DNA from: Aphis gossypii
Taxonomy: Eukaryota > Arthropoda > Insecta > Hemiptera > Aphididae
DNA length: 64,000 nt
Direction of reading: 5' to 3'
Assembly: GCF_020184175.1 (NCBI RefSeq)
Contig: NC_065530.1
Location: forward strand, 79,213,260-79,277,259
Positions 52,626-64,000 of the stretch are shown here, piece after piece; position 1 is the first letter of the stretch; every line of letters begins with the position of its first letter. A program made the translations under genes and the position numbers. The notes beneath the pieces were generated by a model that saw only the letters and a list, made by a program, of their open reading frames with translations, ran no database searches and was not told the DNA's origin.

Positions 52626-53288
52626 AAAGTGACTTACTAAGCATGATAACTCATTTTTTTAAATTTAATAATGATTTGATTTAAATTTTTTTTTTTGGAA
52701 TATGCAAGTATACTTAATAATTTATTTTATTTTAAAATGATTAGGATTTAAACTTTTATAACTTAATGATGTTCTGTAATGATACAAATTTAATTTATTC
52801 CAATACTTAACTTATCTTTTCTAAGAAGATAATTTTATTTTTGAAAATTTAAAGCATGCAAATTCCAAATTCAAATATGAGCGTATGGTAATTTTAAATT
52901 ATAGTTATTTATCAAACCATTAATATTTTATATTTTGTAAAAATAGCATAGGTATAATAAATAAATATAATAATTGCTAGACGTTAATTTTATAGATTTT
53001 TAAAACCATTTTTAAGGATTCATGAGGGCTATTATTCTTAAATAGAATACGTAATGCAAATAACTCAGAAACTACCTTTTTATTAGAATTTTAGTATAGA
53101 TACTTTAATACTTTTTTCATAAAAATTTTCACTACGTAATATAACTGTTGATTCTCATTTAATCATTAAGTGGCTTTCCTAATTAATGAACCTATCAAAG
53201 TTTTTTAAAATACTATTTTCCTTAAGATTTTCAAAGATAATATTTTTAATAAGTTTATTATAGCAAACATGCTTGGTTTATCATCTTG
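52626..53288. mobile_element. MITE-like element, diverged copy C of the 24.2-kb family
   Basis: The left end AAGTGACTTACTAAGCATG aligns with the left end of copy A, followed by the same spaced AATAATG and TTTAAATTTTT blocks. The reverse complement of the right end reads GATGATAAACCAAGCATG and continues into a similar T-rich run. The element is longer than copy A (about 660 against 425 bp) and carries an AACTCAGAAACTA segment comparable with AACTGAGAAACTA in copy A at about 24392. No ORF of note lies inside. Ends are approximate. Confidence 0.5.
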
Positions 53289-56135
53289 TATGGCTGTATA
53301 ATATATTATATTAAAATTTCCATAATATATTTACGTAAGAAATTATGTATTTTATTTTTATTACAAATATCGCGAAGGACACCGTGTACCTACACTTACA
53401 GCATATTAATACTACATCTATATATTTATTTAAATTGTCATGTAAAATTTAATTTAAAATCATTACTTATTGATATATTTTTTTAAATATTGTCTAGTTA
53501 CGTACGATGTACGATGAATTAGTTTGTAGAAATATATCATACTTTATCGTTATGTATTTCAGCAATTAAAGTGTTGAGATGGATCTAATTGAGAATGTGT
53601 TGGGAAAATAAACGAAAACTATTACCTACACAACCGTAGTTTCTTATAATTTTTACAATAATTCAAAATGTAGTCTTAGTATATTAAAACCTGATTAAGA
53701 ATTTTAGAATAACTAATGTCCACTCCTAAATTGTTCTTCAGCAACTAATAGATGACAGACGCCATGGTCGTTAATCTTAATTTGTCATTTACATTAAATT
53801 TAAATACTTATCAAACGTCAACGTAATATAATACTCTAACTATTTAACACAATCATTAATAATTAAAAAAAAAAAAAAAAAATAGAAAAAATAAGTACAT
53901 ATACAAAAATAATGTAATAAGTGTTGGGCTGGATTTAGAGGGAAAATTTTTAAATTTTAAATGAATGATTAATAACTACAAGGTGTTAAAAAGATAATTA
54001 TAAACAACAATGGCCTATAGCATTTCTACATAAAACGTATTTATTATTTACTCTATTAAACATTGCCGATTTTTATTAAATTGAAATGATATTAATTAAT
54101 AAATAATATTATAAAACTTATTAAAATACTAACAAAATCATATATTATTTTATTATACTTTAAACTCAAATCTTTATTGTCAAGTTTCAATTTATCCGTT
54201 CCATTTCGAATATTATTTCCAAAACATTGCATCATAAACGTGTTATATCGGCAAATGAATTTTCAATTTATTTTTATTCAAACTGTTGATTGTTCACACA
54301 GATATTGTTTTAAATAATATTATAAGAACAAAATTACCCTGACAGCGTTCAATTCAATAACTTAGTTGTTCCAATCATTGCGTTGATGATATCAAAGGAG
54401 TATAATTCTGAGTGGATATTTTTGTTTTTTAATGAAGTTTTGAACTTGGAAAGTGTTTAACGTTTCGCATTTCCAAAACAGTATTGATAAGAGAACCAAT
54501 GTTTTAAGGCACTTTTGGCTAACAATGTATAAATATTTTCAAAAAATAATGTGTAAATCTTACTTAGGAGGATTGTATTGAGATAATTTCCAATCGGCAG
54601 AAAAAATAAAATATATGCAAATATTCTATATTCAAATTTACCAAACAAAAATTAAAAAGATACCCCCAGATATTAAATCAATCAAAACAAAGAAAATATT
54701 AATTATGTAATAAAATAATCAATATAATCATACCTATTTTCATATACAAGAATATTAATTTTTTTGGTAAGTAATTACTTTCTACTTTTACTTTTTAATT
54801 CAGTTATATAACTAATATCAAAACAGATGGATTATTTTTTTTATTTATTTAAATATATACAAATGATTTAATTAATTTTGCTTAAAATTACAAACGGATA
54901 TAAATGTGTTATTGATTTTAAACATCAAATCCACCACGACCATTGTATTCAAAATTTTAATTTATAAACTTTTGTTTTCATTACATTCTAGATTGGTATA
55001 CCAGTATAGCATACTAACCAATTAAATAATTAAAAATTTCGGTTTCGATTTAAGGTTTATAACTGAATATTCAATATTTTTAGAGCATGAAATTAATACT
55101 AAAAGTAAAAAATAATAGTAATTTAAAAGGAATGAGACATTTTTAGACGTTATTATTGTGGTTATTTATCAGTGTTTGATAAAGGTATTAATCATGTTTA
55201 ATAATTAGTATTTATAAAAAAAAAATTAATCTACATGTATTTCATTTGTTATATAAATTAATTTTTAAGTTTTTTTTCAAAAAAAAAGCTATAAAAATAA
55301 ACAAATAATAAATTGGCATTATCCATATTAAAATTATTTGCTCGTTTAAATATTTAGTAAGTATCTTTATTAACAATAAATTATGTAATACATATACATT
55401 ACTAGTTATAAATTATAATATACAGCTAATAGTTATATTATTATATATTTTTTTTTAAAGCGCATTTTTATTTTATTAATATGATATTGAAACAATAATA
55501 CATATTATTAAAATAATTAAATTTAATCATAATAATATATAAAAAAAATTATATTAAATTAATTTTATGCAAATTAGATAGCAATTGATTATATTCTATT
55601 ATAATTATTGAGTCATCAGACTAATGTTTTTATTAAATAATATGAACATCAAACGGATGTATTCTTACGATTTCGTGAAATTTTGCAACCTGATTCTCTA
55701 TTTGAAATTTGTTTCTTGTTACTCTAATCTCTTTCAATACGTATTAACATTTCTCGATAAATCCCATTTCTCATTAACGGGGATGAACATTGTGTAGATT
55801 ATTTCATGTTGTAAAATGTATTTACAATTAGAGCAGAATCTAATAATACGAAAATAGGTGTAATCACGTCTATTTCCTTATATTAAATTTAAAATAATAG
55901 TAATTTCCTCTTAATGAGCTTTTAGACATAAGCTGCAGGTACCGCTTATTAATGTCACATAAACGACGGAATTCGCTAAACGCGACCGCTATTATTATTT
56001 CCAAGGACTAAATTTAAAAACGAAAAAAAGATCACCTCTCGAAAATGACATCCAAGCGATATACCGTATTATGAGAACGAAATTAATTAAATAAAAGTTG
56101 TTTGGCCCCGTCAGAATACAATCGAAAACACACCG
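53289..56135. other. AT-rich non-coding DNA
   Basis: Nothing is recognised beyond A/T tracts. The hydrophobic minus-strand frame at 54457-54648 is discussed under rejected items. Confidence 0.65.
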
Positions 56136-56230
56136 TTGGGCACAAACGTCGTTCACTATACACAAAATTCATTTCCACCTTACGTTTTTTTTTTCTTTTT
56201 CCGAACTCAACCTGTCTACCGGCTCTTTAG

Positions 56231-56381
56231 GCGAGAATGTCTCGAATGCTTGAGATTCCTGCGAGCGTTCATAACGTCTTATTCGTTACGAAATTCCATT
56301 GGTATTATAGAGGATGATTTTGTCGTTCACATAATAAAATCGCCGAAATTCCGCGCGCCGAGAAAATACTCCGACGGGTAG
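56231..56381 (+). CDS. Candidate plus-strand exon after a strong pyrimidine tract, unknown product
   Basis: A long T/C-rich run (about 56185-56225) leads to CTCTTTAG at 56223-56230, a good acceptor. The following frame is open for 49 codons to TAG 56379-56381 and includes NSIGIIEDDFVVHIIKSPKF. A donor-like GTAGAG overlaps the stop and a GTGAGT lies just after it. The same region has an open frame on the minus strand from about 56467, as expected of GC-rich DNA, so coding status is doubtful. No domain is recognised. It lies in the 56.1-56.8 kb GC-rich patch. Confidence 0.18.
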
Positions 56382-57924
56382 AGTGAGTACTTGGTCGTAT
56401 CGACGAAACATCAATCAAGTTGGCTGACAACGAGGTTCGTGTCTCTGTAGTAGTTCTGAACGTGAAGAGCATTGATGCGGAGACGGGCGGCCACCTGATT
56501 GGAATACGAATTCGCCTTCGCTAAGCTCTTCGGACCTCGGACACAACTGAATGATCAATCTAGAAAATAAAAACAGGACAGGGGCAGGGAAAAAAAAGAA
56601 ACCGAAAAAACCCCGGGTAGCGGACGGTGGTTTAACGACGACGACGATTTTTTAAACCTTTTTTTTTTACGTCACCCACATTAACAAATTATTGTTCTTT
56701 GAGGCATAACGATTCCGTCGGGTCGTCGGTACTACACGGCCAAGACACGTTCGATCGATTAATAATATATATATAATATATATATCGCGTACGCCAATGC
56801 ACGTGTAGTGCACTGTATACTCTGTGTAAAAGATTTTGAAAACGGAAAACGTAGACATTATAATATTATAAACATAGTCTATTCAACGAATTGATGGTAT
56901 TCTTCAATCGCGTCGTAAATCAGAAACGTCAAGAACACATCGCTTATTCGTTCAATGGCGTTAACCCGTATAGGTGTACTCGTATAACGTTCGCTTTTCA
57001 GTTTTTTTAACAGAGGAACCTGATTTTGAGGTTGACGTCATATATCTGTCAATAAAATATTATAATTTGTTGTTCAAAAACTACAGTCATTGATTGGACT
57101 CATATCGCGGTGTATTTTAAGATGAAGAGTTAAATAATTCTCGTTCGATTCCAAATCCACGAGTATTTTATTTGATTCACTGGGTTTCAAAAAAAAAAAA
57201 AAAAAACAGTCAATTAGTTTGTATGTGTCATTAATATAAGAAGTATTTAGTTATATGTAGGGATTTTCATAAAGAATGCAGTTTTTAAAATTTTGGGTAA
57301 TTTTTTGTTGTTAGATCGGTGGCATTATTCTTATAATTTCTGTCATTTATGATTGTTGAAATTGTTATTGATTGTGTTTAGTTATAGTAATTTTATTTAT
57401 TTGTTGTCATGTAGTAGCGGTATACAATTTAATTCGTTAATTGGGTTTTAACAAATCAACATCCTGTATCATCGAATATTGACGATTACACGTAATTATT
57501 AAATTCAATATGACATAACTTATATCAGATACTTATTCTACTAGTGATCATTAATAATAGGAAATATTGAAAATTGAAATATACTTTTTGTGTGTAGATA
57601 GATACATTAATACTATTAATACTACTCGAATAAGTATTAAATTATTGATTTACGCACGTTTCGTAAACTAATAACTGTTTTATCGACTTTCAAGAAGCAA
57701 TTATTGTACACATTTGACTAAACCACGGCGCGATATAACATTGAATACTTTTAGTTATTCCGTTGAGGAAAAATAAAAAAAAAACGATAAGTGCAAATAC
57801 ATTTATGCCATAAATTCATTTTTATCAAACAAAATATTATTGGCTTAAATTTAACTGTAAAAATATTTATATGCTATTAAAGCATATATTTATATATACT
57901 CTGTTTCTCTCTCTATCTCTCTCG

Positions 57925-57955
<31 letters not shown>

Positions 57956-58120
57956 ATATAATATATATATATATACATATAGTCTTGCAAAAATAATATT
58001 TTTTTTTTAATGGAGAATGGTACCGCAATATTATCAGAGATTTTTTTTTTATGGACTAATCTTGATAATGTGAACGTCACAGAGCTAAAGTTTCAACAGT
58101 ATGGTAACAAATGCCACACT
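56382..58120. other. GC-rich patch followed by AT-rich DNA
   Basis: At 56382-56760 the sequence is unusually GC-rich for this window, with a minus-strand acceptor-like CTGTCCTGTTTTTATTTTC+TAG ending at 56560. Further right it is AT-rich with a poly-A near 57189-57206. A weak resemblance to the MITE interior (AAAGAATGCAGTTTTTAAAA, near 57272) is noted but not called. Confidence 0.45.
57903..57975. repeat. Compound (CT)n-(TA)n microsatellite
   Basis: An imperfect CT tract (57903-57934) passes directly into TA repeats with a few slips to 57975. Confidence 0.92.
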
Positions 58121-58353
58121 GAAAAAATATTTTCGGAGTATTTCGATACATAAAAATTTAAATTTGGGCAAAATATAGTTTATGAGTTAAATGTATTTAA
58201 AGTTTAGGTTAGCGGAGTGTAGAGATTTGAAGAAAAATGTTAGGGTCTTACTACTCTGTTTGCATAAGTAAACTTTAAATTCTTATAACTCATAAACTAC
58301 TCGTTTGAATTTAGATTTATACGTACCTATCTAAATACTTTGAATTTTTTTTG
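58121..58353. mobile_element. Foldback (inverted-repeat) element, arms about 85 bp
   Basis: The left arm (58121-58206) and the reverse complement of the right arm (58269-58353) match along their length. The best section is TAGTTTATGAGTTA...ATTTAAAGTTTA at the inner edge of each arm. About 62 bp of unpaired sequence lies between the arms. No ORF is present. It is a foldback or MITE-like repeat, able to form a long hairpin if transcribed. Confidence 0.55.
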
Positions 58354-61300
58354 GCTTCGGAAAATTAAATAAAAAATATATATGTTATCATTTCAAAATG
58401 TAAAAACTTGAAAACGATAACGATGGAAAAATTTTAAAAATGTTTTATTTCGTTAAATAAATTATAACCATCTCAGTTTATTTACTATACATACTTCTAC
58501 GCGTCTTATCAGCTGCATTTTTTTTATACCATCAGAAAAAACTATTGAGATTATATAACCTCTTTAAATTATTGATTACCGATAGCATTAACTTTGAATG
58601 TGATCAACATTTCAAAACATTCATTTTAACACAAACCGTGTCTGTAAAAAAAAAAAAATAAATAATAACAACAATAACAAAAAAAAACATCTTAAATCGA
58701 TAAGTAATATACTCAACTTCGAATCTGAGATCGTACTGTTATATTATTTTAAAGAATAATGATATCATACAAAGTACCTAAATATGATTGCGATATTTAG
58801 AATTTACTCAAAAAAAAAATTGTTGTAGGTTGTAGAAAAAATCAACATTTAACTATTTTTAAGTTGTTGTATGTATAAGAAGGACTACATTATTTTTAAA
58901 TTAAATTTAAGCCATTATTGGTCTCCAACTGCATGACTGCATGATGATTGCCTACGTTACTATAATATTATACTTTCACAAGTCTGACACGTAAAGTGCA
59001 TATTATGAATTTGAACTTCAAAGTTTATTAATGTTTAGCAAACAAAAACATGAAATATTTTAGGCTATAGGTTATTTAAATTAAAAACTATGCATACATA
59101 CTCTTTGAGTAAGCTTTTCCAAAATTGAATTAAATCTTATCGTAATTTTCATTAAACTAATTTTGTAAAATGTATTCAATATACTAAAATCAGCCTGCAT
59201 AAATTATTTTACTTAAATTAAATTTTGGTTAAACCATTACATAAAGTCCATTGCACAAAAACTGATTTACACTCATTGCAAGATAAAAAAAAAAAAAAAA
59301 AAAATTCAGACAAATAATAATATTATTTAGAAATTTCTTTATAACTATAATATTGTTATGATATTATAATTATCTGAATAATTGTACAAAAAAATTTATA
59401 TGAACATTCTAAAATTAAGCAACTTATATCAATGCACTCCAAGCTTAAAATATTCATACTTGTCACTTGTATTATAAATAAACTGTTTTTCTATAATAAA
59501 ATAATATTTTAAATCATTTTATGTTTATTTCTTAATTTTAAAAAATGTAATAGAAAATGTAAAAAAATATTTTATTAAACTTCACAAATTGCAATCGATA
59601 AAATGCTTCATATAAAATTATATTTTACATTTTTATCGTAGTTTTAAAGTAAATTTATAAAACTATAACTTTATATAATATATATATACTTGTAGAACGC
59701 AAAGAAGTATTTATAAAATATTTCATGCATTAAGTTTGTGAAAATATCACTTAATTTTACACGTTTTTAATTATTATGAAACGCTTGTATAATTATTATT
59801 ATAATATTAAATTTAATTTAAATTAAACATAATAAAAGTGAACCGTGAATTTGTTATGGTTTAACACAAATAACTATAATTTACGATTTATATGGCTTCA
59901 AAGTAATACGAAATTAATGATTTATTTATAATATATGTTATGGAAATACATTTTTATATTTTTTTATAACATTTACTTTAATTCTACAACCTAACTACAT
60001 GTCTGAGAGTTTTAACGTAGATATTATTAGATATAATATATATATAATATATATGTATATGTATAATATCTTAAATTTGAATAAAGTAAAAAAATAAATT
60101 TGTATTCGTTACATTTTTTTCTTGTTAGGAATACATATACCTATAGATGATTTTTATTTGATACGTCTCATTTGGAATTTACATTAGTTGAGATTATAGA
60201 GGCAGACAATTTGAATTTAGTTAAACTTCACAAAAGTTAAAATTTCCTAAAATAAAAAAAATCATGACAAAATAATTTTTACCAACATTTTTGAATAGAC
60301 TATTAAAACATTATAATAAACAAATTGTAAGTGTGATTGGAGTAGTTGTTACATGTGGTACTATATACACATAAAATCAACTACCTACATTATTTATAGA
60401 AACAAACTCTATTTCTAGTGCTTTATTAATAGTACAGTAACCATAAGACGCTTTCTCAAATATATATTATGTATATAATATGTATATATTGTTTATTTTT
60501 TGAAAAGGAAGTGGTGGCTTGTAAATTTCTAGTACACTAATCAATCTTAATTGGCCCGTTAGTCCATTAATACCTAAATACCGTTTCTTTTATTAAAACA
60601 GACCTAAGTAATTAATGACATGGATGATGGATCTAATCCATACTTATTTTAAACGAAATAAAAATAAGTATTAAATCGCAAAATCGCATTGTGCGTAGTT
60701 ATAAAGTAGACAATAATAGCATCGTGATGTTATTATATTATAATATTATCGTTATTTACGATAAATGATTAATTTGTGTCGATAATGAAAATTAATAATG
60801 AGTGTGGCATCGATACAGGACAATACCCTTCAGCACTAATTGTGCCAACGAAAAAGAAGAATTATTGGTTAAACGAACATAATACTAAAGGATAACCATT
60901 ATAGGTATAACGTCATAAGATTATATTTTAATATTGCCAAAAACTATATTCAACAAGTAACAATGTCGCGTTCTAATCATGAATGTGTTTATTGTTATGC
61001 TTTTTTTCCACGGCCAATGAGTTATTTAAAAGTTATATTATTTCTGCTAATTTATTATCAAATATTTCATTCTTATTTTATTTATACGTCATGTTTACTG
61101 TTACCGTTATTATATTTTAATAAGCAATTTGATCAAATGCTTAAAATACGTAATTAATATTTTGATTTTATTGATATTATTATATTAATATTAAATTTCA
61201 GTATAATAAACATAATTATACGAGTATAATACGATATTTTATTTATTCGATTAATATTGTGTTTAATTTGTATTCAGTTTTCGTCAATATAATAATATAT

Positions 61301-64000
61301 GTTATATTCAATATATTGAATATATTAATTATCATAGCTAAAACTGATCACATATGCATAAATTATTAAAATTAATATTATTTTTAACAATTATTAATTG
61401 AATAATATTATCATAGGTTAGAGTAGGTACCTGCAAAACTACTAAACATGTACCTTGTCTAAAGAGATAAAAATACAATTCTTATACAAATATAATCAAC
61501 TTCAAAATTATTAAACTTTTTTTCAACGTATTGCGTGTACCTAGTGTAAGAATATTATTAATATGAATACTTTTTTATTTTACTTAATTCATTGAAAACA
61601 GAAATGTATGCATTTGTTTTAGTATATTAGGCAGTTAACTAATTAAAAACGTTTGATGAACTATAAAAAAAATATTCTGATGTACATGTTTTTTTTAACT
61701 ATAATCTATGATTATAATTATGTTTAAATTATGACTATAATAATTATTATATTGTTGAACACTAATGTTAATATGAGAAAAATGGTTTTTTAATATACAA
61801 ATTATTTGTCTTTGTTACGTAATACTATGAGTAACCAATTATAATAATATTAACAATAACAAATTATTTCTTTTTACTTGCATTGGTATTTATTGCATAC
61901 AAATAAATTATGTTTTTGGGATGGATACAATTTTTTTTCTTCAATTATATGTAAGATCACGCTCACTGTTATTATTATTTTTTAATCAGAATTTGCATAA
62001 GGTTATCCCTAGCAACCCATGTTTAATTTACGTGCATTAACATAGTAACCTAGGTGATATATTTTTATTAAATTTAATTTTAAAAAACGTTTATTACATT
62101 ATTGTACTCAATGTTTTTTCTTTGCAGAAGAGAAAACACCAAGTAGAACGTTATTAATGTTTGTATATTGTATATATTTATTATTGTTAGGTCTCTTCAA
62201 ATGTAAATAATATTATTATAATTTTTGAGTAAACGACTATGATAAATACGTACGATCGTATATATATATAATATATTATATATATTTATTTTTATTTATA
62301 TAATAATCAATATAGGCATAATGTCACATAACAATACGTCGACTTATAAAATATATATTTATAGATTTTCCTACTTGTCAGTCAAAAACAATGAAAATAA
62401 ACCTGTCCAAATTTATTTTTACTCTCAGTTAACTTAAACACCGATCTCTTACATAGTTGAAAAAAATCTTATCTTCAACGAAAAGCCGAACGTGAACTAA
62501 ACATCCACTAAAAAAATTTTAATTTAATAGACGACTTTACTTAGGTATTTAAGCCTATATGTATGGCATTAAAAACTCTCATGCTTGTAACTTATGTTTT
62601 CTCATGCATCTAAAATCACACACTTACCAGATCTCCATAATATTCTTAAAACAATAATTCAGTACCTACCTAAAAGGTATTCCACTTTAAATTTAGAAAT
62701 AGCCTTCAAAATTATAATAATCTCCGTGTTAAAAATCTTATACCTATTACCATTTCTATAAATCCTCCAAAAGGTTCAACAGCAATAACAATAATAAGAA
62801 CTAAATAACCTATAATATTACGCTGGATTGCTGTCACCTACATCACACATACTAAAAAAAACATTGTGCATTAATAGAACAAAAATTATTCTTAATTTAC
62901 TTCATAGGTATAAATTAAAGAGTGTATAGTCATCGAATTAAAAAATCACGACATTATTTTTTACCGTTATTTTAAATAATAATGATAATAATTTTTAATC
63001 ATCATATCATGTGAACATTCGATTATGTCATGTAATACGCACATTCAGTCGGTCTACATGACAGGATCGTTTGCGATTTAATCTATTGCGATGGTTTAAT
63101 TAAAACGTTGATAAAAATAAAAAAAAAATGATTAATGAAAATAATAAACTCATCATCCACACTCACTATCATTGTGTCGACGGCGACGGCGCGAAAAACG
63201 GACGTACGCGTCTGCTGCGGTCACTTCAACCTTTTATTCGGTTCTCGTACACAACCGGACTTCACTTTCACACCACAGCGACGATCGACGGACAAAACAT
63301 CTCAAAGTTGTACTTTATATATATATATATTATATTTAATAGAAATTGTGTGCACACACTCATATGTTTTATAAATAACAGCACGTCCTTTCGCTGAACG
63401 CGTTAAATATAAATCCTTCGTTTCTCGCGTCTAGACGTTTCTACCACCACCAGACCTTCTTTTTCGAAGCAGAAAACCACCCGACCCATATACCGTACAC
63501 GTGTGTAAATATGCAAATATATTATGTTAGTGGTAATACCACACATACACCACGACGCTTGACCATCGACCCGGTAATAACCAGCTGCTGTGGCAAAGCT
63601 CCGCGTACTGCACTGGATGTCTCGTTTCAAGTTCCGAGTACCCGTGTCATATTGTAACATATTTTGATAATATTAATAAAATACGACGTAAAAAAAAATC
63701 GAAAAAAGAAAATTTATCTCACTATTTCAATTAGATGTAAATTTTTGGAATCAGTGTAATTCAGTGAATATAAAAAGCAACTACATTTAGTCAAAAAACA
63801 ATTTCCATCGACCTTTTCAGGAATCGCATGTCCTGAGTAACGCTCTATTCGTGCCATTCCCGTTTCACCACATCTCCGGTGTATATAAATGTGTTTCCTG
63901 TGTTAAAAAAACGCTAAAATATGTATGTAACTATGCTAAAAAAATTTAATTGAGCAGTAAAATTCGTAATTAATATGAAAAAAAGAGTTATGTAAATTTA
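58354..64000. other. AT-rich non-coding DNA with a GC-richer patch at 63.1-63.7 kb
   Basis: No gene is supported. The 63128-63660 patch has open frames on both strands in several phases, including overlapping plus frames from 63128 and 63135 and a minus frame from 63660. That indicates composition rather than coding. Poly-A of about 19 lies at 59286-59304. A donor-like GTAAGTG (minus) at 62625 follows only a four-codon start. Confidence 0.55.

Noticed and set aside
54457..54648. Minus-strand hydrophobic frame ending in a GTAAGA donor whose phase would fit the dpr exon as a signal-peptide exon
   Set aside because: The frame has no ATG: its apparent first residue is a TTG codon just after a stop, and no acceptor precedes it.
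56495..56559. Minus-strand 65-bp exon candidate (good acceptor, phase 1 end) as a dpr upstream exon
   Set aside because: The donor is GTGGCC, a poor match, and the peptide has no family resemblance.
57255..57320. Fourth copy of the 24.2-kb MITE family (AAAGAATGCAGTTTTTAAAA)
   Set aside because: Only one short AT-rich block matches and the diagnostic terminal motif is absent.
63128..63660. Overlapping open frames on both strands
   Set aside because: Several phases are open at once, as expected from locally higher GC; there are no splice borders or recognised motifs.
1..64000. tRNA, rRNA, snRNA and common insect miRNA genes
   Set aside because: I looked for tRNA B-box strings (GGTTCRANTCC and its complement) and several well-known miRNA seeds and saw none. 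A covariance search was not possible.

Overview
The window looks like a stretch of nuclear genome from an insect, most probably an aphid or close hemipteran. This is an inference. It rests on very low GC with abundant AATAATATTA-type strings and GGTACCTATA-like motifs, many poly-A/T tracts and TA or TAA microsatellites, short transposon remnants, and one clearly insect neuronal gene exon bounded by GT..AG splice sites. There are no operons, Shine-Dalgarno sites, CRISPR arrays, rRNA or recognisable tRNA genes. Nearly all short open frames in the window are chance frames in AT-rich DNA.

The one confident coding feature is an internal exon on the minus strand at 31445-31617. It encodes the N-terminal half of the first immunoglobulin domain of a Dpr (defective proboscis extension response) family cell-surface protein. 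The other half of that domain should lie at lower coordinates on the minus strand, but I find nothing resembling it between 31444 and 1. The whole left half therefore appears to be one intron of at least 31 kb. The right half is the preceding intron and/or the 5' flank; I could not establish the signal-peptide exon.

Several short GC-richer patches carry splice-like borders and frames open on one strand, and are listed as low-confidence candidate exons. They are a 63-bp plus-strand patch at 10898-10960 reading like a transmembrane segment, a 98-bp minus-strand patch at 15641-15738, a plus-strand start at 45931, and others near 8.1, 38.5 and 56.3 kb. If real, some would be genes nested in the dpr intron.

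Mobile DNA is present but decayed. It includes a hAT-type transposase C-terminus with in-frame stops (9263-9558) and a MITE-like family with long terminal inverted repeats (24207-24631, 52626-53288, partial 46473-46665). It also includes a foldback element with about 85-bp arms (58121-58353) with a related half-copy at 51435-51488, and a possible pogo-like end at 11872. A strong imperfect hairpin (24070-24130) and an unexplained GC-rich island (24790-25340) flank the first MITE. These, with the nested candidate exons, are the most interesting unexplained items. I did not find a convincing new multi-gene system.
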